Positions 1 to 7,472 of a DNA stretch of 8,013 nt are shown here, in pieces. The stretch spans positions 1 through 8,013 of the forward strand of contig JBDSTZ010000250.1 in assembly GCA_039927975.1 (NCBI GenBank), in the 5' to 3' direction. A program made the position numbers and the translations under genes. The notes under the pieces were generated by a model. That model worked only from the letters and a program-made list of their open reading frames with translations. It was not told the DNA's origin and ran no database searches. Position 1 is the stretch's first letter. Each line of letters starts with the position of its first letter. The DNA comes from JBDSTZ01 sp039927975. Lineage in GTDB: Bacteria; Pseudomonadota; Gammaproteobacteria; Burkholderiales; Burkholderiaceae_D.

Positions 1-1
1 C

Positions 2-1357
2 TGCGCGGTGGGCGACAACCACGCGAAGATGGTGGCCGACATCGCGCGCCACGGCGGCAGCAGCTACGATCTGGCCGACCACAAGGCGATCAACGACGGC
101 GCCGCCGCCTTCCTCGACAAATGGGGTTTCCGCAAGGCCTTCCCCAGCACCGAAAGCTATTTCCTCGCCGTCGGCAAGAAGCAATACGACGCCTGGCAGA
201 ACTACCTGGAAAACATCCGCATTTGCGACCAGGTCGACATGGCCGCCATCAGCGGCTGGGAGTCGACCTCGATCGAAAACCATTCGGGCATCGTCGACAA
301 TCTGCGCTACTTCCATGCCGATCCCGAACTGATCCGCGTGAGCCTGCTGCCGCTGCGCCCGGTGGCCAAGCAGCGCCGCTACACCTACGCGACGGGTGAA
401 TCTGCGGAACTCGACATCTGGCTGCTCAACGATAGCGCCACACCGGTGTCCGGGCAGTTGACGCTGAGCGTGATCGACCCGGACGGGCGCTCGACCAAGG
501 TCGCCGAGTACGCCGCGCCGGCGCTTGTGGCCGACCAGTTCAGCTACCTGCTGGCCGAGCGCGTGAAGGCGCCGCCCTTCACCAAGGCTGGCAAGCACAC
601 CGTTCGGCTCGCCATGTCGGGCCGGCCCGACGTCACCTTCGCGCGCGACCTGTGGGTCACCCGCACCGACCTCGCGCCGGCCGTCAAACCCTTGCGCATC
701 GCGGTGTCGGGCATTTCCAAATCGCTGCGCCAGCGTTTGAGCGCATTGCCGGGCGTGCAAATCGAGGACTTTCAAACGGGCAGCCGCTATGACGGCCTGG
801 TCGCCTCCGGCCTCAAGGCCGAAGAGATTGCCCGCCGCCAGATCGGCGACCAGACCGGCCTCGAGGCCGCGCCGAAGAAGGGCGAGAAGCCGAAGCTGGT
901 GCCGGGCGCGCTGCCGCCGGACGTGCTCAGCGCTGTCCAAGGCGGACTGCCGCTGCTGGCCATGGTGCCCGAAGACGGGCTGGCCGATGGCGTCGGCCAG
1001 CAGCTCGCGGGCTTGGGACTGTTCCGTTACAGCGGGCAGCTCGGCAATCTGCGCGCGCCATGGATGGGCAACTGGAATATCCTGCGCGCCCATCCACTGT
1101 TCGACGGCATTCCCGCTGACATGGCGGCCGGTGTCTGGCATCAAATCGAAGGGCAGGCGTCAAACGGCCTGATCATCGAAGGTGACGGCATCGACATCAT
1201 TGCCGCCTACAGCCGCGATCACGACCGGCGCCTGGGCGCGTCGAGCTTCATGGCACGCAAGGCCGGCATGAAAGTGCTGTTCCACCGCATGCCGGACATG
1301 GCCGCGCCTTTGCAAACACGTTTCCTGCGCAACGCGCTCGCCTGGCTGTCCAGCTGA
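2..1357 (+). CDS. Glycoside hydrolase (GH2/beta-galactosidase-like), C-terminal part; 5' end outside window
   Basis: An open frame enters from the left edge and ends at TGA 1355-1357, giving 451 visible residues. The internal GTG at 8 has no ribosome binding site and lies inside conserved-looking sequence, so the gene is truncated by the window rather than starting there. Residues 1 to about 120 look like the end of a carbohydrate-active catalytic domain, rich in Trp, Tyr and acidic residues (ISGWESTS, IENHSGIVDNLRYF). Residues about 125-225 read as an Ig-like beta-sandwich (SAELDIWLLND, LTLSVIDPDGR). Residues about 230-450 resemble the class I glutamine-amidotransferase-like domain often found at the C-terminus of beta-galactosidase-type enzymes (HPLFDGIP; final RFLRNALAWL). 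Likely role: hydrolysis of a plant or microbial glycan outside the cytoplasm. The family call rests on overall style; I cannot name the catalytic residues or the substrate. No functional link to the RNA-repair genes is visible. Confidence 0.55.
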   Translation, partial: CAVGDNHAKMVADIARHGGSSYDLADHKAINDGAAAFLDKWGFRKAFPSTESYFLAVGKKQYDAWQNYLENIRICDQVDMAAISGWESTSIENHSGIVDNLRYFHADPELIRVSLLPLRPVAKQRRYTYATGESAELDIWLLNDSATPVSGQLTLSVIDPDGRSTKVAEYAAPALVADQFSYLLAERVKAPPFTKAGKHTVRLAMSGRPDVTFARDLWVTRTDLAPAVKPLRIAVSGISKSLRQRLSALPGVQIEDFQTGSRYDGLVASGLKAEEIARRQIGDQTGLEAAPKKGEKPKLVPGALPPDVLSAVQGGLPLLAMVPEDGLADGVGQQLAGLGLFRYSGQLGNLRAPWMGNWNILRAHPLFDGIPADMAAGVWHQIEGQASNGLIIEGDGIDIIAAYSRDHDRRLGASSFMARKAGMKVLFHRMPDMAAPLQTRFLRNALAWLSS

Positions 1358-1378
1358 GCGGCAACACTGCTATTCGTC

Positions 1379-1413
1379 CGGTGCAACGCCAGCGATCCGC
1401 CGGCGTTGCACCG
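1379..1413 (+). terminator. Stem-loop after the glycoside hydrolase gene
   Basis: Bases 1379-1390 (CGGTGCAACGCC) pair perfectly with 1402-1413 over 12 bp, with an 11-nt loop, 22 bases after the stop codon. It is a strong RNA hairpin at the right place for a transcript 3' end. No T-run follows (the next bases are AGGACC), so intrinsic termination is unproven; it may instead protect the 3' end. Confidence 0.5.
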
Positions 1414-1478
1414 AGGACCAATGTGCATGCGTGGCACCGGCGGACGAGCCTCAGCGTGCGCGCTGCGCCATCGCCTCA

Positions 1479-1530
1479 CGAAAACCATCGCGAAAACCAT
1501 CGGGGTCAGATGCGAAACCATCTGACCCCG
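1479..1530. repeat. 12-bp tandem repeat abutting a perfect 12-bp palindromic hairpin
   Basis: CGAAAACCATCG occurs twice head-to-tail at 1479-1490 and 1491-1502. It runs directly into an inverted repeat: 1501-1512 (CGGGGTCAGATG) pairs perfectly with 1519-1530 around the 6-nt loop CGAAAC. The loop with its right flank (GAAACCATC) resembles a third, degenerate unit of the tandem repeat. Palindromes built on GGGGTCAGA are, from general experience, common as dispersed intergenic repeats in proteobacteria, so this may be a REP-like element. It could also act as a bidirectional terminator, though no T-run is present. The rest of the 1358-1632 intergenic stretch shows no gene. Confidence 0.55.
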
Positions 1531-1572
1531 TGCTTTGGGTTGCGGCGTTGCCAGTCGCCGCCATCGAAAAGA

Positions 1573-1602
1573 TTACCTTTCCAGATTAGTGTGAATTATG
1601 AT
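1573..1602 (+). promoter_or_regulatory. Weak candidate sigma70 promoter for the DUF1176 gene
   Basis: TATGAT at 1597-1602 resembles a -10 box. TTACCT at 1573-1578 lies 18 bp upstream but matches only half of a -35 consensus. The stretch is noticeably more AT-rich than its surroundings and sits about 30 bases before the GTG start, leaving room for a short leader. Low certainty. Confidence 0.25.
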
Positions 1603-1622
1603 GGAATGAATAATCTTGTCGA

Positions 1623-1627
1623 AAGGA
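1623..1627 (+). promoter_or_regulatory. Ribosome binding site that fixes the GTG start of the DUF1176 gene
   Basis: AAGGA lies 5 bases before GTG 1633-1635. The upstream in-frame ATG at 1606 has no comparable site, and starting there would add hydrophilic residues ahead of the signal peptide. The site therefore supports GTG 1633. Confidence 0.6.
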
Positions 1628-1632
1628 ACACT

Positions 1633-2700
1633 GTGTCCTATCCCATCGTCGTCGCCGGCCTCCTCATGGCGCTGTTGCCCACCGCGCAGGCAACCGATAC
1701 ATTGCCCGGAGTGTATTTTTCCCATCACGACTGGGAGCTCGTCTGCGACAACACGCGAGCCTGCCGCGCGGCCGGCTACCACGCCGATGACGACGAATTG
1801 AAACTATCCCTGCTGTTGACGCGCAAGGCCGGCCCCGGCCAGGCTGTGACGGGCGAGCTGAAATTCGGCGAACTTGACGATGCCGAGCTCGTCAACAAGA
1901 TGACGCCGGGCACAAAGTTCTCGCTGCTGATCGATCAGCGCGTGGTCGGTCAGGCAGCGCTCGGCAAGGAGGGCGCGGCAATTCCACTGCCGCCCGACCA
2001 GGTCCAGCTCTTGCTGGCCGCGCTGCGAAAGAGCAGCAAAATCGAATGGGTCCAGGGAACCCACCATTGGCATCTGTCTGACAAGGGCGTCGCCGCCGTG
2101 TTCTTGAAGATGGATGAATTCCAGAGACGCCTCGGCAGCAAAGGCGCCTTGCTCAAACCGGGCACGCTGGGCGAGGACAAGGTGTTGCCGGCGCTGCCAG
2201 CACCGGTGGTCGTCGCGGTCGCGCCCGTCAAACCGCGCCCGGCCGACAAGCAACTGATCGCCGGCAAAGCCAAGCCACTGCGCGACGCCTTGCGCGCCAG
2301 TGTGAAAGGCAACGATGATTGTTCCGACCTGGAAGACGACGCGGCCGCCAAAACACCCTTGACGGTGAATCGCCTGAGCGCCACCAAACTGCTGCTGTCG
2401 ACCGCTTGCTGGCGTGCCGCCTACAATACGGGCGACGGCTATTGGGTGATCAATGACGCGCCGCCTTTCGCGCCGGTGCTGGTGACCGCGTCCGGCGTCG
2501 ATTATCGCGATGGCAAAATCTCCGCGAGCCAGAAAGGGCGCGGCATCGGCGATTGCTTTTCCTTCGATGAATGGACCTGGGACGGCCAGAAATTCGTTTA
2601 TACCTCGTCGTCCTCGACCGGCATGTGTCGCCTGATCGCCGCCGGCGGCACCTGGTCGCTGCCGCGCATAGTATCCGACGTTAGGACGGCGCCGCGCTGA
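1633..2700 (+). CDS. DUF1176 domain protein, exported, function unknown
   Basis: From GTG 1633 the product is 355 residues. It begins with a signal peptide: hydrophobic core IVVAGLLMALLP, then a probable cleavage after AQA at residue 20. The mature protein therefore acts outside the cytoplasm, probably in the periplasm. The sequence matches my knowledge of the DUF1176 family throughout: the opening GVYFSHHDWELVCDN with Cys38 and Cys44 following (Cys38-x5-Cys44), the middle motif LSDKGVAAVFLKMDEFQ, and the C-terminal run DGYWVINDAPPF, ISASQKGRGIGDC, TWDGQKF and STGMCRLIAAGGTW. Paired cysteines suggest disulfides. The family has no established biochemical role. The open frame extends upstream to 1381, but only the 1633 start has both a good ribosome binding site and an immediate signal peptide. 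It converges with the GMC oxidoreductase gene, 22 bases away, and appears monocistronic. Confidence 0.85.
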   Translation: MSYPIVVAGLLMALLPTAQATDTLPGVYFSHHDWELVCDNTRACRAAGYHADDDELKLSLLLTRKAGPGQAVTGELKFGELDDAELVNKMTPGTKFSLLIDQRVVGQAALGKEGAAIPLPPDQVQLLLAALRKSSKIEWVQGTHHWHLSDKGVAAVFLKMDEFQRRLGSKGALLKPGTLGEDKVLPALPAPVVVAVAPVKPRPADKQLIAGKAKPLRDALRASVKGNDDCSDLEDDAAAKTPLTVNRLSATKLLLSTACWRAAYNTGDGYWVINDAPPFAPVLVTASGVDYRDGKISASQKGRGIGDCFSFDEWTWDGQKFVYTSSSSTGMCRLIAAGGTWSLPRIVSDVRTAPR

Positions 2701-2709
2701 CCACGCATT

Positions 2710-2736
2710 AAATCGGGACCGATTACCGCCCGATTT
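2710..2736. terminator. Hairpin between convergent genes
   Basis: AAATCGGG at 2710-2717 pairs over 8 bp with CCCGATTT at 2729-2736, with an 11-nt loop. It begins 10 bases after the DUF1176 stop and spans the TAA stop of the opposing gene. The terminal T/A tracts on both strands are compatible with a weak bidirectional terminator for two converging transcripts. Confidence 0.4.
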
Positions 2737-4009
2737 CCTGCCCGAGGCGTTTGCCCAGGCATAGCAAGGTCAAGGTCGGCGGCAAACCCCAGGCGCCCGG
2801 AATGACAGAGGCGTCGCACACATAAAGATTGGTGGTCGGCGTTTGCAAATGCTGGTCGACGCCTTCGCCGATGCGAATACTGCCGCCGGGATGCGCCGCA
2901 AAATGCCAGCTTTTAAACAGTTTGCGCGCACCACCCGTGCGCAGAATATCGCGCGCCATCTGAAGGCCCAGCGCGAGCTTCGCGCGGTCGGCCTGCGTCA
3001 GCGACTTATTCACCCAGCGCGGACCGATGTTGCCGCCAATCTCGTCGCGAATCTTCACCATGATGGTTAATGTGCCGGCGTGCGACAATAGCCTGTCGAC
3101 CCGGCCCGCTTGTGCGGCAAAAGCCTGGAACATCGGCCGTGGCAGCGCCATGTCGGCCAGCGTGACGCCTTCCGCCTGCAAGTGCATGCCGGCTGCCATC
3201 GGTACTTCGGCGCCACCGTCGATATCGTCAACAAAACCCATGACAGCGACCACCGGGTCGCTGAAAAAGCTGCTGCGCTTTGGATGTAAGCCGGACCGGT
3301 GCAGCAAGCGCGGACTGCCAATACCGCCACCGGCCAGGATAATGTGTTCGGCCTCGGCTTCGTAATTCCCCCCGCCGCTGATATAGGCAACGCCCGTCGC
3401 CCGGCCATCGCGCACGATAATCCGCTCGGCCTGCGCGTTGTCGATCAGCGTGGCGCCATCGGCAATCGCCTCGTCGAGAAAATCGCGCGCCGTCCATTTG
3501 GCGCCGAACGGGCAGCCATACACGCAACGCCAGCAGCCGGTACGACACAGCGAGGGCCGGATCATCTTGTCGAGCTTGTTCCACGCCATGCCGCTGGCGC
3601 GCGCGGCCGCCATGATGCGCAGCGCCATCGGGCCGAGCAGCGAATCGGGCAGCGGCGCCATCGGCAACTCCGCGCGCAGCTCGGCCAGCGCCGGGGCCAG
3701 GTCGATCCCGTGCGCGGCGAACATGGCCAGCGGCGGCGCCGCAGCGGTGGCAAAGTTGATGCTCGAACTGCCACCTGCGGTGATGCCCTGCACCAGCAAA
3801 GAGGCGTCCTGGTGAATAAAGGCGCCCTTGCCGGGCACTGCGGCAATGCCGGCCATCTGGCCCAGCGTTCCCCGCAGCGGCGCTGCGCTGCCCTGTTCGA
3901 GCACCAGCACGCGCTGCTTGCGGCGCGCCAGTTCGCGCGCCACGCTGGCGCCGCCGGGGCCGCTGCCGACGACGATGGCGTCATAGCTCTGGGGTGCGCG
4001 AGTTGTCAT
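2723..4009 (-). CDS. GMC-type FAD-dependent oxidoreductase, compact form with a four-Cys motif
   Basis: This 428-residue product is predicted to oxidise an alcohol or sugar-type substrate using FAD. Seen in the sequence: the N-terminal dinucleotide-binding signature AIVVGSGPGGASVARELA (residues 11-28), ending its second strand in VLVLEQG (34-40); the cofactor-lining AGGSSSINFATA (78-89); AEHIILAGGGIGSPRLL (220-236), the usual second FAD segment; and the C-terminal GMC block HPGGSIRIG (373-381) with NLYVCDASVIPGAWGLPP (394-411). A Cys cluster at 155, 159, 162 and 166 (C-x3-C-x2-C-x3-C, then PFGAK) resembles the Cys/GCxxGAK segment of some bacterial GMC enzymes and fatty-alcohol oxidases. It could bind metal or simply be structural. 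The length is shorter than the typical 500-550 residues. ATG 4007-4009 is chosen because the nucleotide fold starts 10 residues later; no clear ribosome binding site precedes it. It lies 55 bases downstream of rtcR on the same strand, so co-transcription is possible. Substrate unknown. Confidence 0.8.
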   Translation of the reverse strand: MTTRAPQSYDAIVVGSGPGGASVARELARRKQRVLVLEQGSAAPLRGTLGQMAGIAAVPGKGAFIHQDASLLVQGITAGGSSSINFATAAAPPLAMFAAHGIDLAPALAELRAELPMAPLPDSLLGPMALRIMAAARASGMAWNKLDKMIRPSLCRTGCWRCVYGCPFGAKWTARDFLDEAIADGATLIDNAQAERIIVRDGRATGVAYISGGGNYEAEAEHIILAGGGIGSPRLLHRSGLHPKRSSFFSDPVVAVMGFVDDIDGGAEVPMAAGMHLQAEGVTLADMALPRPMFQAFAAQAGRVDRLLSHAGTLTIMVKIRDEIGGNIGPRWVNKSLTQADRAKLALGLQMARDILRTGGARKLFKSWHFAAHPGGSIRIGEGVDQHLQTPTTNLYVCDASVIPGAWGLPPTLTLLCLGKRLGQEIGR

Positions 4010-4064
4010 CGGCAAGACTTGCGAAGGAAGGGCGAAACCGCCAGCATACAGCAGCCGCGCGGCA

Positions 4065-5666
4065 TCACGCCCCGGCCACTTGTTCCCATTGCAGGCCGAA
4101 GCGCGCGAGGAACTTCTTGAGGCGGTCGGCGTCGTTCGGCTTGGCTTTGGCATCGCGCGAGACGGCGTACAGTTTGCGCCCCGCATCGGACAGCGATTTC
4201 GATTGCCGGCACACGGCGGCCACCGAGGCCAGTTGCATGGCGTCGAACAGGTCGAGCGCGTCGGCGGCGTCGCCAAGCAAGTCACGCAGATCGGCCGCGC
4301 CCGGCGCTGCCGGCCGGCCATAGTGGCGCCACAGCCGCCTGAGCCGCTCGGTCTCCGCCTGCACGATCGCCTCGCTGATGCCGCCCGACTCGGCCAGCGT
4401 CGCCATGCGCGTCACCGACGCCGACAGGTCGCGGAAATTGCCCGCCCAGATCGCCTCGCCCGACATGGCAAAGCGCATGTAGCGCTCGCGCGCCTCCTTG
4501 TTGAAACGCACCATCTGGCCGTTCTCGGCGCCGAACTGCGCCAGCAGATAAGCGAGGTTGGGCTCGATATCTTCCGGCCGCTGGGCCAGGCCCGGCAGCG
4601 CGTAGGTCCACAGGTTGATGCGCGCGTACAAATCTTCGCGGAAGCGGCCCGCGACGACCTCTTCCGACAGGTCGCGATTGGTGCCGGCGATCAGCTGAAA
4701 GTCGCTCTGCACTTCGTTGTCGCTGCCGACCGGCAAGAAGCGCTTTTTCTCGATCGCCTTGAGCAGCATGGCCTGTTCGTCGGCGCCCAGTTCGCCTATC
4801 TCGTCGAGAAACAGCAAGCCCTTGTGCGCCGCCTTCAACAAGCCGGGCCGGTCCGAGGCGGCGCCGGTGAAGGCGCCCTTGATGTGGCCGAACAGGGTGG
4901 ACGCGGCGCCGTCGCCATGCAAGGTCGCGCAATTGAGTTCGACAAACTTGCCGTCGATCTGGTGGCGGGCCTTTTTCAGTTCGTACACGCGGCGCGCCAG
5001 GAAAGACTTGCCGGCGCCGGTCGGCCCCATCAGCAGCATCGGCGAGCGCGACTTGATGGCCACCCGTTCGATCTCGTCGATCATGGTGTTGAAATGGGCA
5101 TTGCGGGTGGCAATGCCGGACTTCAGAAAGGCGACCCCTTCTGCCTGCTCGCGGGTAAAGCGCTGGGCAATTTGGTCGTAGCGCGACAGGTCGAGGTCGA
5201 TCAGCGCGTAACTGCCGGGATCGATTCGTCCCTGGCGCCGTGGCGGCGAAGTCTGCAACAGGCGGCCGGGGAAAAAGCGCGCCTCCGTCATCAGGAACAT
5301 GCAGATCTGGCCCACGTGGGTGCCGGTGGTGATGTGAACCCAGTACTCCTCCTTGTCGGGCGCGAAGGGATAGCTCTTGGCGAAATCGAACAGCGTGCCG
5401 TACACCTCCTCGAAATCCCAGGCGTCGCCGATTGGCAGCGCGCGCGGGACGACCGTCGTTTCCGGCGACACCGAGGCGATGTCGGCGCGCACTTGTTCGA
5501 TCAACTGCATGTGGTTGGTGTTGTAGAGCAGCTCGATGCGGCTGATCACCACGTCCTCATGCTGGGTCAGGGCGACGGTGGGACGCCATTTTTCCCAGCG
5601 TCCGCTGCCTTTACCGCTGTCGAGCTGAGTGCCGAGGAAGCCGATGACGACGATGTTCTTTTTCAT
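4065..5666 (-). CDS. rtcR: RtcR, sigma54-dependent activator of the RNA-repair operon (CARF + AAA+ + HTH)
   Basis: The 533-residue product matches E. coli RtcR along its whole length as I remember it. Residues 1 to about 180 form the divergent CARF ligand-sensing domain (GFLGTQLD at 9-16, RWEKWRPT at 23-30, ASVSPET at 64-70, WDFEEVY at 83-89, HITTGTHVGQIC at 111-122). The AAA+ domain follows: Walker A GPTGAGKS at 214-221, the sigma54-contacting GAFTGA at 264-269, Walker B LLFLDE at 284-289, sensor I region IAGTNRDL at 326-333, Arg-finger region RFREDLYARINLW at 341-353, and sensor II region GNFRDLSASVTRM at 409-421. Residues about 475-525 are the Fis-type helix-turn-helix (CRQSKSLSDAGRKLY, NDADRLKKFLARF). 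All ATPase motifs look intact. In Salmonella the CARF domain binds 5' tRNA fragments ending in cyclic phosphate, which drives oligomerisation. ATG 5664-5666 gives the family N-terminus; the frame stays open further upstream, but that sequence is the intergenic control region. It is transcribed divergently from rsr, its presumed target. Confidence 0.97.
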   Translation of the reverse strand: MKKNIVVIGFLGTQLDSGKGSGRWEKWRPTVALTQHEDVVISRIELLYNTNHMQLIEQVRADIASVSPETTVVPRALPIGDAWDFEEVYGTLFDFAKSYPFAPDKEEYWVHITTGTHVGQICMFLMTEARFFPGRLLQTSPPRRQGRIDPGSYALIDLDLSRYDQIAQRFTREQAEGVAFLKSGIATRNAHFNTMIDEIERVAIKSRSPMLLMGPTGAGKSFLARRVYELKKARHQIDGKFVELNCATLHGDGAASTLFGHIKGAFTGAASDRPGLLKAAHKGLLFLDEIGELGADEQAMLLKAIEKKRFLPVGSDNEVQSDFQLIAGTNRDLSEEVVAGRFREDLYARINLWTYALPGLAQRPEDIEPNLAYLLAQFGAENGQMVRFNKEARERYMRFAMSGEAIWAGNFRDLSASVTRMATLAESGGISEAIVQAETERLRRLWRHYGRPAAPGAADLRDLLGDAADALDLFDAMQLASVAAVCRQSKSLSDAGRKLYAVSRDAKAKPNDADRLKKFLARFGLQWEQVAGA

Positions 5667-5754
5667 ATTCGTATAAATCTTTATCTTATAGGATAAGTCT
5701 AGCACAGAGCGCCCAGTGGCTGGGTGGCCTGCCTGGTCGGCTCGACAGCCTGAA

Positions 5755-5780
5755 TTAGCTTTTGATAACAATAACTTAGC
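5755..5780 (+). promoter_or_regulatory. Candidate upstream activator site for RtcR (TTAGC direct repeats)
   Basis: TTAGC occurs at 5755-5759 and 5776-5780, i.e. 21 bp apart, about two helical turns, on the same face of the DNA. The pair flanks an AT-rich segment (TTTTGATAACAATAA) and lies 30-55 bp upstream of the -24 element. Position and spacing suit an enhancer-binding activator. I do not know an established RtcR motif to compare it with, so this is a guess from geometry. A GCGAC/GTCGC inverted repeat (5783-5787 and 5803-5807) is an alternative. Confidence 0.25.
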
Positions 5781-5807
5781 GTGCGACGGCTGACGCGCCA
5801 GTGTCGC

Positions 5808-5823
5808 TGGCACAGCGCTTGCA
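5808..5823 (+). promoter_or_regulatory. Sigma54 (-24/-12) promoter driving rsr and the Y RNA array
   Basis: TGGCAC at 5808-5813 and TTGCA at 5819-5823 give the sigma54 pattern TGGCAC-N5-TTGCA. The invariant GG (5809-5810) and GC (5821-5822) are 12 bp apart. This is close to the family consensus. Transcription would start near 5833-5835, giving a leader of about 27 bases. The presence of an RtcR gene divergently on the left makes it the expected RtcR target; activation would need RtcR-driven ATP hydrolysis. Confidence 0.92.
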
Positions 5824-5849
5824 ATAGAGGAGCTACAACACAAGAAAAC

Positions 5850-5854
5850 AGGAA
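5850..5854 (+). promoter_or_regulatory. Ribosome binding site that decides the rsr start
   Basis: AGGAA ends 6 bases before ATG 5861 but touches ATG 5855, which is too close for initiation there. This favours 5861, whose product begins MANLQLFQ, the usual TROVE-protein N-terminus. A stronger-looking AGAGGAG at 5826-5832 lies upstream of the predicted transcription start and should not be in the mRNA. Confidence 0.65.
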
Positions 5855-5860
5855 ATGAAA

Positions 5861-7411
5861 ATGGCTAACCTCCAGTTGTTCCAATCGATCAAAGGAAAAT
5901 TGCTGCCAGCGGCAAATGGTGTGAATGCGGCCATGGCGCCAGCTTACGTGATGTCGCCGCGCCATCAGCTGGCCCAGTACGCCGCCACCGGTTGCCTCAA
6001 CGGCAGCTACTACGCCAACGCTGAAACGCAACTGGCGACCGTGCTGGCGCTGTGCGAGCAGGTCGACACCCGCTTCATCGCCCAGACCGCGATCTATTGC
6101 CGCGAACGGGGCTACATGAAGGACATGCCGGCCTTGCTGGTGGCGATCCTGGCGGCAAAAGGGGCGAGCGAATTGACCCCGGCCTTCCAGCGCGTGATCA
6201 ACAACGGCAAGATGCTGCGCAACTTCGTCCAGATCGTTCGCTCCGGCGCGGCCGGCCGCAAGTCGCTCGGCACCCGGCCGAAGAAGCTGGTGCAAACGTG
6301 GCTGAACAATGCATCCGAAAAAGCGCTGCTGGCGGCCTCGATCGGCACCGCACCCTCGCTGGCAGATGTGGTCAAGATGGTTCACCCGAAGCCGGCCGAG
6401 CCATGGCGCGCAGCCAGCTTCGCCTGGCTGATCGGCAAGTCCTACGATGCGCAGGCCTTGCCGCCGGCGATCGCCGCCTTCGAAGCGTACAAGCGGGACC
6501 AGTCGCAAGCGCAGCCGGAGGTGCCGTTTCAAATGCTGACCTCGCTCGAATTGTCGGCCGAGTCATGGGCCGAGATTGCCCGGCAAGGCAGCTGGCAGAT
6601 GGTGCGGATGAATTTGAACACCTTCGGCCGCAAGGGTGTCTACGCGCTGCCAGGCATGACGGCGCTGATCGCCGCCAAGCTGCGCGATCCGCAAGCCATC
6701 GCCAAGGCCGGTGTGTTTCCGTATCAACTGATGGCGGCCTACAAGGCGGCATCAAGCGATATTCCGCCGCCCGTCTGCGACGCCTTGCAGGATGCGCTGG
6801 AACTGGCCTTGCGCAATGTGCCGGTGATCGAGGGCAAAGTGGTGGTGTGCCCGGACGTGTCGGGTTCGATGCATGCGCCGGTCTCCGGCTACCGGGGGAG
6901 CGCCTCCTCGACCATGCGCTGTATCGACGTGGCCGGCCTGGTGGCTGCGGCGATGTTGCGCAAGAATCGTGACGCGAAGATCGTACCGTTTGGAACGACC
7001 GTCATCGACTGCCGCTTGAACGCCCGTGATACCGTGATGACCAATGCGCAGAAACTCGCGGCAATCAACGGTGGCGGGACCAACTGCAGCGCGCCGCTGG
7101 AATGGATGAACCAGAAGAAGGTGATCGCCGAGCTGGTGATTTATGTCTCGGACAATGAATCCTGGATCGACGCGCGGGCAGGTGCAACCGCGACGATGCG
7201 GGCGTGGTCTGAGTTTAAACGGCGCAATCCGGCAGCGCGGCTGGTATGCATCGATTGCGCGCCGAACACGACCAGCCAGGCGTGCGAACGCGAGGACGTC
7301 CTCAATATCGGTGGTTTTTCCGACGAGGTATTCAAGATCGTCGCCGCCTTTGCCGCCGGCCAGCTCAGCCCGGATCATTGGGTAGGCGAGATCGCCGCGA
7401 CGGCGTTATGA
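5861..7411 (+). CDS. rsr: Rsr, bacterial Ro60 orthologue (TROVE ring + vWA/MIDAS domain), Y RNA-binding
   Basis: The 516-residue product binds Y RNAs on the outside of a HEAT-repeat ring and misfolded or single-stranded RNA ends in its central hole. In bacteria it partners PNPase (Deinococcus) and is part of the RtcR-controlled RNA-repair operon (Salmonella). Residues 1 to about 315 are the TROVE domain, with the diagnostic opening SPRHQLAQYAATGCLNGSYY (32-51), then ERGYMKDMPALLVAIL (82-97) and GTRPKKLVQTWL (137-148). Residues about 322-500 are a von Willebrand A domain (EGKVVVCPDVSGSMHAP at 324-340). Its metal site is complete: D332-x-S334-x-S336, T407 in GGGTNC, and D431 in YVSDNES. Length is normal for the family. 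ATG 5861 is preferred over 5855 on ribosome-site spacing. The gene is first in the sigma54 transcript and is followed after 61 bases by the Y RNA-like array, the same order as Salmonella rsr-yrl. Confidence 0.95.
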   Translation: MANLQLFQSIKGKLLPAANGVNAAMAPAYVMSPRHQLAQYAATGCLNGSYYANAETQLATVLALCEQVDTRFIAQTAIYCRERGYMKDMPALLVAILAAKGASELTPAFQRVINNGKMLRNFVQIVRSGAAGRKSLGTRPKKLVQTWLNNASEKALLAASIGTAPSLADVVKMVHPKPAEPWRAASFAWLIGKSYDAQALPPAIAAFEAYKRDQSQAQPEVPFQMLTSLELSAESWAEIARQGSWQMVRMNLNTFGRKGVYALPGMTALIAAKLRDPQAIAKAGVFPYQLMAAYKAASSDIPPPVCDALQDALELALRNVPVIEGKVVVCPDVSGSMHAPVSGYRGSASSTMRCIDVAGLVAAAMLRKNRDAKIVPFGTTVIDCRLNARDTVMTNAQKLAAINGGGTNCSAPLEWMNQKKVIAELVIYVSDNESWIDARAGATATMRAWSEFKRRNPAARLVCIDCAPNTTSQACEREDVLNIGGFSDEVFKIVAAFAAGQLSPDHWVGEIAATAL

Positions 7412-7472
7412 GGTGCGGCCATGAACTGGAAGATCAGCGTGGGCGCACCAGGTTTCAAAGGTTTTGAGTACG

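Noticed and set aside
4010..4321. Upstream extension of the GMC oxidoreductase frame into rtcR
   Set aside because: The added residues are a frame-shifted reading of rtcR; the FAD-binding fold begins just after ATG 4009.
4080..5696. A long plus-strand open frame antisense to rtcR
   Set aside because: It is a high-GC shadow: low-complexity Arg/Gly/Ala-rich product, no start signal, and the opposite strand encodes a complete RtcR.
5667..5843. N-terminal extension of RtcR beyond ATG 5666
   Set aside because: The frame is open, but the extra residues do not match the family and the DNA carries the divergent promoter region.
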